DNA of 64,000 nucleotides from NCBI GenBank assembly GCA_006384855.1, contig VCJN01001421.1:62001-126000 (forward strand). Direction: 5' to 3'. The translations under genes and the position numbers were made by a program. Shown here in pieces: positions 33,101 to 43,100 of the stretch. The notes under the pieces are model-generated. The model saw nothing but the letters and a program-made list of their open reading frames with translations. It was not told where the DNA came from and did no database searches. The stretch's first letter is position 1; every line of letters starts with the position of its first letter. The DNA is from Tetraselmis striata (taxonomy: Eukaryota; Chlorophyta; Chlorodendrophyceae; Chlorodendrales; Chlorodendraceae).

Positions 33101-34412
33101 GCCAGCAGTTGGATCCGCAGCAACCTTGACCCGGATTTCATCAATGCGCGTGGACTAGTGTGCGACTTTGTGGAGACGCCCGAACTGGGGGATCGCTCCT
33201 TCAAAGAACGCATGTTTGACCCTGCAGAGGTAAGGAACATATCAAAACATGTAGTAATAATTGCATCACATGTGCAGCACAGTCAATTGATATAATTATG
33301 TGGCAGAGCTTGATAGGTTGCCGGGCTGACCAGCGCCACGGTTGAATGACGCTGCTTTCATGCTGGTGTGTGCGCGTACTTATCGTCATCAAACGGAGGT
33401 GCAACTGTGGCGCTCCGCTCAGACAGCATGTACTGACTGAGCACACATTGTACGCCCACCTGCCTGTTGTCTGGTATGTTGCAGGATGGAGCGTGCTTGA
33501 ACCTCCCCAATGGAGAATGGACACCTGACGACAAACCGTTCACGATGAAGCTGACGTTGAGGGACCGAGGTTCCAGGAAGGTGGGCACCCGCCTTTCACT
33601 CTGCCCTGGCAAGTAGACACTCACCATAAATCCACCTCGCTGATTTAATGGCAGGGCTGAGGATGACAGTACTTTGCACGAATATATCAGATGTGTGTGA
33701 TGCGATGCCGCGCGCGTTGTTGCGCTTGTTTTACAATGCGACCGCACTCGCTCTGTCCACAGTCGCAGAAGCAGCGCCCGCTTGAGAGTCAAGCAAGAGA
33801 TGGTATAACAGTTGCAGCCACTGATGTCTCAATGGCTTGCCGCTCCTACTATGTATATTGTATGAGTTCTTGTATTTTGTTACATATACCGCTCTAGTTC
33901 GAACAGACACGCCCCGCTTTGGTAATTTGCTATTTGAAACCCCGGTACATATGACAAGCATATAGATTTTTTGAGGCAACAGCATAGGAACGAGTTCGAA
34001 ATCGTCCCACCCATACTCATCGCGCGCTCAACGGAGTTTAATAGTCTGCAATCGAGAAAAGCTTATCGGGGTTTGCTTCGTTGCAGGTGCGCTTCACGTG
34101 GACAATGGAGTTTAACGGTTGGAGCGCGTCCAAGACAGAGACGTGGGATGAGGACCTCTTCCCGGACCAAATTGACAGCGTTGTGATCGGCTACACAAAT
34201 CCACGCAGCTTCACATCGTTGAAGCTCAAGCGCGTGACTTAGCGTTTGATTATTGATTCAAATTGATTATTTGCTAGGTGGATTCGAAAGACGACTCCAT
34301 GACCATTGTTGTTCACAGCGCGGACCTGGTGGATGACAGTGTTTGCACCTGTAGCCACCGGGACTGGGCTATGTATTATGCCCAATTGGGGTATGGTGGT
34401 GTCCTTGTGTAA
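24089..34412 (+). CDS. Secreted/surface protein: beta-propeller-like region, six PAN/Apple modules, lectin-like C-terminus
   Basis: Seventeen exons join without a phase break into about 1780 aa: 24089-24377, 25864-26324, 26823-27127, 27374-27891, 28037-28146, 28358-28495, 28667-30142, 30285-31268, 31405-31478, 31625-31733, 31965-32086, 32238-32295, 32485-32561, 32986-33229, 33485-33580, 34087-34233 and 34278-34412. Signal peptide at residues 1-28 (LLLLALCCVALPF). Residues about 40-607 contain propeller-like blades (LASDGSLMEYSLQGDLLRHI, LTMTPDGSLLIIGTRAGE). PAN/Apple modules with paired cysteines follow at about 696, 799, 892, 1049, 1207 and 1311; the last four are close duplicates (GCKDPHFQVLRDV, CYLKE). 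Pro/Thr repeats (PTPAPTPAP) separate modules 5 and 6. Residues 1428-1780 look like a ConA-like beta-sandwich (GTGDFRVALADSRGG, WDEDLFPDQIDSVVIGYTN). There is no obvious transmembrane segment. Likely carbohydrate or matrix binding. The family calls are motif-based. Confidence 0.85.
24720..24950 (+). mobile_element. SINE-like repeat, copy B (in intron 1 of the PAN gene)
   Basis: Shares GTGTCCCGGGTTTACGACCT and CCAGACCTACGACTGCAGTT with copies A and C. The head is more diverged but keeps a B-box-like GGTTCGATTTCC. It lies in the sense orientation within the first intron (24378-25863). Confidence 0.5.
25371..25395 (+). repeat. G-rich tract in intron 1 of the PAN gene
   Basis: GGTGGTGGTGG repeats run into a stretch of about 16 G after GCGC. 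Non-coding by the exon model. Confidence 0.8.
28930..31085 (+). other. PAN/Apple module region (six modules)
   Basis: Modules begin near 28930, 29240, 29520, 29990, 30605 and 30918. Each has an early Gly-Cys, a central CE..C....C pair and a final CYLK..C or equivalent. Modules 3-6 share the words HFQVLRDV or HFEVLRDV and are each followed by an acidic stretch (V.VDVS.FK.G). The module 3 and module 4 tails also share a small Cys-containing domain (LCANTAGTVHLRW, LCSHSGGRLQLHW), so a larger unit of PAN plus this domain was duplicated. The exon 7/8 border falls inside module 4. Confidence 0.8.
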
Positions 34413-34715
34413 CTACGTGCAGCAGCCTCCTGCCGCGCAACCCCCCCCCCCCGCCCCCCCCCCCCCCCCCCCCCCCCAACTTTCCAGCATTGCTATGTGT
34501 CCATAAGCTGCTGTGAGTGTTTCTCGTACGTAATGTGGCAGCAGTGCGACGGCGCGATTGATGTGTTGTCAAAGCAGGCTACCTGATAATGCCAGACCAC
34601 ACGAGATCTTCTCGCAAGCATCTGTAGGTTTTCAAGGACGAGGCAACAATCAGATAGCCATCACGCCTGGCTTGGGTGTCAGCTGTGCGCGCTTTGATTA
34701 CACGGCTTGAGGCGA
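34413..34715. other. Convergent intergenic region
   Basis: Only 303 bp separate the stop codons of the PAN gene and the EF-hand gene. I see no canonical AATAAA and no other gene; the C run occupies the middle. Confidence 0.5.
34441..34477 (+). repeat. C run (36 of 37 bases)
   Basis: A C tract with one G at 34453, lying between the convergent 3' ends of the two large genes (34412 and 34716). Confidence 0.9.
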
Positions 34716-36506
34716 TCAATCTGCCAGGGTTGTGGGATAGAACAGCACGCCGCCCTGGCCACCCGCCGCAGGTTGCTGCTGTTGGCGCTGATGGGTGCCA
34801 GGACTCGAACTTGCCGGGACATCAAGCCCGCCATAGTCAGCCGATGCACGCGCAACCACAGCCTCGCTGTATGCCGGTGAGAGCAGTGCAGCCTGGTACG
34901 GCCATGATGGCGAAGCGGGGTGACTGGCCCGCGGTAGCCAGTCTGCTGGCCCCCGGTGATGCGAGTCACCACTTGGAATGCACGACCCGCTCGGAACAGG
35001 TGCGCTTTGCTCGAACTGACCCTGGGGCTGATGCAACTGCCCCTCTGTCTCCTGCTTGAGCCGCCTGTGTGCACATGAGAGCAGCACTTGCTGCTTAAGC
35101 TCCACCAGGCGGCGCCTTGACCTCAGAATTTGCAGCTCATCCTCCATGGGCGCCGTCTCCCGCCGCCACTCCTCCTCCATCCATGCAATAATCTCAGAGG
35201 GGTCCCCCTCAGCGACCAGTGAGGGAAGGCGTTGCAGCAGGGTCTGATGTGCGATCGCCGCCTCCGAATCGGCCGCCTCTCCTGGCAGTCCCCCAGACTC
35301 CATAACCTTTCCCAGCGTATGAACCTGCTTCAGGAGTTTGTTCACGATGGCCTGCGCCTCGTTCCGGCTGTCTGAAGATGAGCAGTCGCTCGCGTCAAGG
35401 TCGATTCCGAGCCCGGGCCTTGGCTTGGCCAGCGCCTCCTTGGCGTGCTCCAGCTCCAGCTCAAGGTCCGACATCTTTGCCTGGGGGCGGACAGAACGGA
35501 GTGTTCGTTCCTCCATTGCGCCGGCGCGTGCTGCGTCCCCACCAAGCGCCTGTTCGTACAGGCAAGGCCACTCAACGTGGGACAAACCTTGAGGTCGGAC
35601 ACTTCAGCATCTCGGAGCGACATCTCCCGCTGCATCGCCGCCTCGCTTGCCTGGGGATCAATGGCGCCCATTGTCCAGTGAGCCCTCCGGGCCGTACTTG
35701 CAGCCGCGCAGGCGGACATGGCGCATGCTCCCAAGCGCCCGCCCAGTTCCCGGATGAGCACTCACCTTGCGAGCCTGATCCTGCTGCCAGAGCCACATCG
35801 CCGAGCCATGCTGCGCCTGCACCCACTCCAGGTAGCCTGGCGGCAGGGAATCAGCTGCCCAGTCCTCCGCAGGCACCGAGGGGCTTCCTGCGGGGTCTGG
35901 AGACGACCATTGGCTCCCGCCTGCCTCGCCGGACTGGTATTGGACGCCCTTGAGCGAGGAATACGCATGGGGGCCTGCGGGGCGCCTGGTGGGGGACGAC
36001 CAGGCAACGCTGGGGCTTCCACCGAGACTTGCCCGGGACGTCGATGCGTTCAAGGCATACATACCATACGGAGCGTCTGGCAAAGCCCCGCCCTCATGTG
36101 ACCTCTCTGCCACCAGCGACGCGGGTTCGGTGTCCGCTAACCCGAACAGACTGAGCTGCGTGAGGAGTCTCGTGAAGCGTGGAAGGCTGAGGCGGTGACC
36201 ATCGGATTGAAGCGAGCGGCGCAGTGAGGAAGGGTCAGTGGCAGGAACACGGTGTGCCTTGCGAGCGCTGGGTGGATCGCCCTGATGAGGAAGCCAGCAG
36301 GCTGCAGGCAGCGCTGCTGCCAGGATGGCGGTCAGGGTGCGGCACTCCCGGGACTGCAGCTGCTGCTGAGGCAGCCTGGCCGCCACTGCGAGAACCTTCT
36401 GCAGGCCTATGCCCTGGCTTGGTGCACACCCAGAGACCTGCCGGCGGAAAATTTGCACAGGGGGCAGCATGTCATGCATAGGCGCCGTGGCGGTGTGCAG
36501 CGCGCC
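34716..36506 (-). other. EF-hand gene, C-terminal tail exons
   Basis: Exons 36506-35766 (247 codons), 35650-35588 (21 codons) and 35480-34716 (254 codons plus stop) join in phase. They encode a Ser/Pro-rich region with GYLEWVQAQHGSAMWLWQQD, a short helix (AMQREMSLRDAEVSDLK), then coiled-coil stretches (MSDLELELEHAKEALAK, ELQILRSRRRLVELKQQVLL) and a Gln/Pro/Ser-rich end. There is no EF-hand. The 3' part of this tail is what was duplicated at 14632-15336. Confidence 0.8.
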
Positions 36507-37121
36507 CTGCAGGCCGTTCCTGCAGGGAGGGAAGATGAGAGGTCAGATGCAGCAGCGTACATCTGTCCAGATCTGCTCGGCGCGGGGGTAGTCCCTCTGG
36601 ATGTCTGCCTCCAGCGCAGCCACCAGATGCTGCATGGCGCTGGTGAGCTGCCCATTGTCTTGCAGCAGGTACTCCAGCTGCCGTACGCGAGGGCAGCGTG
36701 GGGAGTTGCGTCAGCTGGGAGGGAGGAGGACCCTGGATGGGATGGGATGGGGCTTGGGCCGAAGAGAAGGAGGGAGGGAGGGGGGAGGGGGAAGGCGAGG
36801 GCATGCTTTAACCTGAGCCGCGTGGGTGATGATTGATTCAAGGTCTGGCAGGTCCAGCGGCTGAGTGCCACCGCCGTGGCTTTGCAGCATGGCGCAGCAG
36901 TACTGAACTCCCGCCTGGGGCAGGTCAGGTGCCAGCTGCTGCAGCAGCTGAGGCAGGTGGTGCTGCTCCAGGAGACCCCCACCCTGACAGAACAGCGGGC
37001 GCCAGGCGGACAACACAACCAATGAATGCCTCATAGGTCAACAGGTGCAGGCAAAGTTGCAACTTGAACCGCCAGCCAAGGGACACAGAGACACAGACAC
37101 AGACACAGACACAGACACACA

Positions 37122-37172
<51 letters not shown>

Positions 37173-40100
37173 CAGGACGGCGGAGCAGATCAGGCACAGA
37201 TGCCCATGAGCATCAGCTCCGTGGTACCTTGCTGGCAACCGCGCCATATGCCTCTCTCAGCTGGCCGCCCTGAAGCGCTGCAACTCTCAGCTTTCGCATC
37301 AGGCCCGCTTGCACCGCCGGCTTGTCCTCAGCGGCGGCGACACCCCCGACTGACATGTGCTGCATGGCGCCTCCTCTTTCCTCCTGATTGGGTGGGATGG
37401 GCGCAGGTGCACGCCATGAAATCTGTCAACACACTGCCATTCACGATGCGAATTGGGTGGGTCGGTGAGTGGATGGATGGATGGATGAATGCATGGATGC
37501 GGGCACATTGCTACTAGCGGTGAATTGCACGCAATGTTCAGTCCAGCGATGGACCCAACAGTCTATAAGGCTGGAAGTTGGGCAATTAGAAATAGAATAG
37601 AAAACGTGTCGATACTTTGGAATATTTGAAAGAAAATTGACAGATACATCCCAGCCGTATTGCGATTCGATTTCGGAAAGCACTCAGTGCATTGTTGAGT
37701 GTGTGGTGACCGCCATTAAGAAGAAATGTTCACGTGCATTGTTTGGGATTAGGTAGTAATACAGGAATGCGTACCTGATACACACCGATAATATTACGTT
37801 ATTCATGCCGGCACTGACTATGCGTTATTAGGTCATCCTTATCGGATCGTATCGGATCGGATTGGATACCGTGGTTACGTGGTAATCTTTATATGCATAA
37901 ACGCGTATTCGACGAGTATATATGCTGGCAAAAGATTCCATAGTGCGCGTGGTAAGGATTCCAAACGCCGCCGTGTAAGCAGGGGTAGACATGAATGATC
38001 ACATGATCCTTAGTACAATCTACGATGGAAAATCAGCAACTAGAAGACAATGTTAAGAGAACAATACGAGAATAGCGGAATAATTGGACAGGGAAAATGA
38101 ACAAACGCTTAAGGGTGACAAATTAAACACGGCCAGGCACTGCAGCGTAAATTGTTTGCAACCTACGCGCTAGTGGACTTCTGGCTGAGCGCACTGACCT
38201 GGATGCCAGCTATTGCCATGCGAATCTTCATCAACGCTTCCTCGCTGATCCGTCCCTGCCGTGCCACAGGTAACATTGCCGCAGATCAGACCGGCTCAGC
38301 GCCCCAAGCAGCCGCTGGCGCTGCAAGGCATCACGGGCCCAAAAACAACATACGACACCCTCACCGTCTGCGCCCAGCTCAGGTGACTGCAGGAGAGGGT
38401 ACACATGGGGATGCCTCGTGCGCAGCTCCTTGTGCATTGCGATACGCTGCACTTCCGTGGGCGTCCCCACAAGCAGCTCAAGATCGACCTGCGCTGCCTC
38501 CGCTGTCGCTTGGGCCAGCCCTGGGAACGCAGCCTCCGGATGGAAGGTCTGGCTGCCGGCCACAAGCTTGACGCAGCGCATGGAAAACATCAGCGCCTCA
38601 AATGTCACCTGCGCCGCAGCAACGAACTGACATCAACACGCTGCCCTGCCGCCACTAACATGCACTCCCATGATTGGCATGTGGCAATCAGCAGCTGGCA
38701 GCGCCGCGGAGCAGCTGCATCCGTGGGGTGCATCTATACACAGCGGACTGAGTATGCGGGCCCATCCCGTAGCTCGTACCCGTCCGCTGCGGCAGGCGTG
38801 GTGGTCCATCACATACGCAGCAACCATCTGCAGCCTGGCAGCCTCCGCCTGAGGCTGCACCAGCCGGAGCACCATCCAGTAGCTCCGCCATGTGCAGGGT
38901 GCCTGCGCAAGACGTGTCCAGCGCCTCGAACATGGCCAGCGCCACGCGCTGCTGGCTGCACAGGGCGCGGCTGGCGTCGGCAAGCATGCCGGCCAGTGGG
39001 TCGGGAAGCACAGCCAGCGAGCTGCGAGCATCGGCGGCCATTGCCACCGCTGCGAGGCCGTCTGCAAGAACCTCCACCAAGTTTGACGGCCCCATCATGC
39101 GCGGCCAGGGGTGAGCCCCTAGCAGGCCGGTCAGCAGCGCGGCTTCCTGCGGCCGCAGATCAGGCAGCACGGGGCGCACAACAGCCTCCAGGGTCGCCGC
39201 ACCGCCCAGCCCCTGCGCACTGGGGTCGGCCTGCAAAAATAGCTCCACCAGGCGGCCATCCTCCTACGACCATACCAGGCATGCCATATCAGCGGGTGTG
39301 GATGTGCAGGGCAGAGCTTGCACAGCTGCCCCAGCGCCTCTGATCAACAACCGGGTGCATGGACCCACCAGCGAAAGATGGGATAGACATTGTTCCCAAA
39401 GCATGTGGATGTGAGAAGGCGCACCAGCTGGTGTAGCGCCTCAAGCAGCGCTTCCAGCAAGTGAAACATCACCGCCAGGGGCGACGGTTGCGAGGTCGCC
39501 AGAGCAGCGGCGCTGGCGGCTCCAAGCTGCCCCTCCCCGTCCAGCCGCCCAACCAGCTCGGGCCACGCCCGCTCGGTCGCCTGCCGGAAGACCAGCCCAC
39601 TGGGGCGGTGCACCAGTACCAGGCAGCCGTCCAGCAGCGCGTCCACCTGCTCATTGGGCCACACCACCCAGCGAGGTCAAGCCAAGCCTCTAGCCTGGCA
39701 CCGCCGCATGGCTGCCCGTAGATGGCAAACAGTCAAGGCCTCCGTGAAGGTATCCCAAAGACATCAGAGCCGCCGACAGGGCACTAACCAAGGACAGGCC
39801 GGCCTCAGGCTTGCGCTCCTTGGGCGCGTGGACCTCCTCTGTCCTAGGCTCTACCTGATGCAGCTCCTCGGCCAACGAACCCGCGCCTGTGTGCCCCGCA
39901 TGCGGCAGGGCAGAGTGCGACGCGTAGCGCACTGTGCCGCCGCTGGGCTTGCGCGAGGGCGGAGGCCAAGGTTCACGCAGCTCTGAGGCGAGATCTAGCG
40001 GAGGCTGCGGCTGCGGAGGCTGCGGTGGCGCTTCTGACTGCACGCGGCGGCGGGATTTGGGCGGGCTGGATGGCGCAGAGGGTGCCGGGCGGGACTCCGC

Positions 40101-43100
40101 CCAGTTGCAGCTCCCTGCGAGGCTGGAGAAGCCGGGGAGGCAAACCATCCGCCGGTTGGGCGGGCCGAAGCAAACCGTCACGCAGCGCAGCGCCTGCAGC
40201 AGCTGCAGGAACCCCAGCCGGCCGGTGCCGTCCACGTCCAGCGAGTGCAGGTAGGCGAGGCAGCTCTGCACATCCTGCGAGGGCGACCAAGCGGGGCGGA
40301 GCGGTGTCAGGCTGCGTCCAAGGCATCGCCTTGGTTGCATGCCACGATGCAAGCCGGGCATGCGTGAAGGTGGGCCCTAGCCTGGATGAGCTGGACTGAG
40401 TTTCTTTGCGCCGAGATACCGAGAGTGATCCGAATGCCAATGATGATAGCGCAAGCGTGGGAGGTTGTGCGTGGTCGCGGTGCGGTGGTCTGGGATTATG
40501 CACTGCCGTGTAAGCACGCATAGCAAACCTGGACAGCGGACGCACCCGGTTGTCAATGGCCCTGCCGCCGCCCAGACTGCTCAGGAGCTTGCTGAGCTGG
40601 CGCTGACTCAGCTCTGGGTCGCTAGTCAGCGGCGCGCCCGCCAACTCCAGGAAGGATTCCCATGCGGCACGGGGGTCGTCTCCGATGCAATTGCTGATGC
40701 TGTCAAGGGCCGCCAGCGCAGCGGGCCGCCCCGCCAGCGCCCCCGTGCTCAGCTCCGCGCAATCGAGCAGCCCCGTGCGGAGGGTTTCAGCGCTGAGGAC
40801 GGGGCGGCCGTGCGGGGCAGCGCCCGGCTGCAGGCTGAGCATTGTTCTCATGTGCTCCAGATGCCCTGGGGTCACCTGCGGAACAGGTCCCGGACGAGGC
40901 TGGCTCAGCCGAGCGTGGGGGCGCCGGCAGAAAAGAGGGTGAGAGGGTGGCTGATAAGAGGATACCCCAGGCACTCGTCACCTGAAACACTTGACTCGCC
41001 AGGCGCTGCACCTCGGACAGGCTGAGCCATCCGTCACGGTCTCCATCCAATTCACTGAGCGGACAGACCGTAAAGAGTCAGAGCGCAGCCGAGCGCGGCA
41101 GCGGTGAAGCTACATATATGACACCGGGAACACAAATACCAGAGACTGAGATTTAGGGAGGTTATTAAGGGGGGAGGGGGGCACTTGAATAGGTGGTTGA
41201 AGTGGTGCTCGTTCTTGTACCCCGTGAACGCGCGGCAAAGAGCGGAGAAGATGTTTGAGCCGGGAGTCATTGCCTCGCGATGGACAAAGCGGTCGCCCTG
41301 TAGCAGCAGGCAGTGTGGCATTGGCGGGACAGGGAGGGCCATCACCAGCTATATATGTGCAGCCCCGCGTGGATGCCGCACAGAGCCCAGGGGCTCGTCG
41401 CTGTGATTGGCACAAGCCATGAAGCAGGACAGTGCATGCATGCACCCTGGCACTTGCCTTCAAGCAACCGGCGAGGCGGGGCCACGCATTGCGAACTGGC
41501 ACATACACCAGGTTGGTCCGCCTGCGGAATGGCACATGGGCGATGGAAGACGGGTGACTCAGTCGCCAACATGAAGCGGCAGAAAGCCCTGCCAGGCGCG
41601 GCGATGATGAAGAACGAGAAACTGGGACGGCTCTGCAATGCTGAGAAGGACTATGCGGTCTCCTGTCAGGCTTGCCAACAGAAGGAGCATGCACATAGAC
41701 AAAAGTGGGGTCCTGCGCTTTTGGTGTTCGCCGCATTTGCCAATTGTCGCTTGCGATGGTGGTGGCGAGGCCAACCTCTCAAGCAGGAGCCGCTCGGTGC
41801 CCGCTTGCCGTTTGAGCAGCACCCCCTCAAGCTCGAAATGAAAGTGCCCCACGTGCTGAGCGGCCTCAAAGAACGCCTCCACCCCCTGGAGCTGGAAGCC
41901 GACACCTCAGATTATCCAGATGCTTAGCCCGTAGGCGCTGTAGCTGCCCATATAAAAACAACGGTGGCAGAAGAAGCAAACCCAGACCGTGCCATCCAAG
42001 CGGAGCTGGTAAAGAGGACGTATCCTTCTTGGCATGGACTGACCTGAAGGTGTGCGTCAGCAGCGGGATTCTCCCGCCGGGCCGCTTCGCTACTAGACGC
42101 ATCAGCTGGATGCCAATCCTGTTGGGACATTAACCTCGAGCTGAGCGTCATCTTGTCAATGGCTCCAGGCAAACACCCTCTCCAGGAAAAACGCCCTCAA
42201 CAACGAATACGCCAAGTCTGACATTACCTTTGCAGTCTTGGTGGCAGGCGGGAGCATCAGCTCAGCACTGTCTGGATGGAAGCTGAAGGTCTCGTGGGGC
42301 AGCGGCTTAGGTTGGTTTTCACCAGGACGGCGCCCTGCATGTGAGGCACTACCTACCATGCGGGCGCGGAAGCCGCCCTCCAGCGCGCCCCTCTCAGGCA
42401 GCCGCACCCGCGTCGCGCGCATGCCATGCACCAGCTCCCCCCAGCTCAGCTGCCCGTCGCCGTCCGCGTCCAGCGCCAGCAGGTGCGCCAGCGCCAGTCG
42501 CAACTGGCGCGGCATCAGGCTGGGTAGCAGGCGGCGCGTTAGCTGCGCGACCTGCGGGGGGCGCAGGCGGCCGCTGCGGCGGGTGTCCAGCTGGCGGAAG
42601 AGCGCACGGGCGTCGGCCTGGCAGGAGGGGGAACGACAAGGGGGACCGGGCAGCAGGGAAGGGGTGAGGGCGGTGCCGACCATGGCAAGAAGGACACACC
42701 CAACACATCAGCAGGGCACACTATCACATACTCAACACTCTGTAACCCAGAAGCGCTGTAAGCAGAAATGATTATCGATATGTCCATCGACAGGGAGGCC
42801 TAGACAGCGCCCAATCCTCTGCCACAGTCAGCCCCCCCCCCCCCCCCCCCTCCCCCCCCCCCTTCCCCTCCTCTCACGTGCCAACAGACAGCACCATTAT
42901 AACAGCATGGGTGCCTCTACCGGCAGGCAGGTCAAGTCCGGGGTGCGCGCCGCCCCTCCCCACCTGCCGCTCCACCAGCGCCTCGGACAGCACCGCCAGC
43001 ACTTCTGCCTCCTCCCGCGCCTCCGCCTCCTCCCGCTGCGCTGCCTCCGCGCGCACCCCCTCCGCCACCTCCGCCACCTCTCGCAGCGCCGCCCTGAACT

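Larger units (their letters stand above)
36553..42617 (-). other. EF-hand gene, divergent C-terminal modules 12-14
   Basis: Pair A of module 12 is canonical (42617-42228: LDADGDGQLSWGE). After that the loops decay. Module 12 pair B keeps one loop (DGDRDGWLSLSE, 41.04 kb). Module 13 keeps DVDGTGRLGFLQ (40.24 kb) and a clear beta domain (39.66-39.40 kb: LVHRPSGLVFRQ, AWPELVGRLDG). Module 14 keeps the helices but no calcium ligands (38.94-38.15 kb, then 37362-37229 and 36985-36813). The small exon at 37362-37229 (KPAVQAGLMRKLRVAALQ) and the helix exon at about 36695-36553 (RQLEYLLQDNGQLTSAMQHL) are short but fit the module order. These pairs probably act structurally and do not bind calcium. Confidence 0.65.

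Noticed and set aside
36925-37247. Cys/Val-repeat ORFs
   Set aside because: They come from translation of the CA microsatellite.
38405-39343. 312-codon plus-strand ORF, and similar long plus-strand ORFs across 38-58 kb
   Set aside because: They are antisense to exons of the EF-hand gene and have no domain character.
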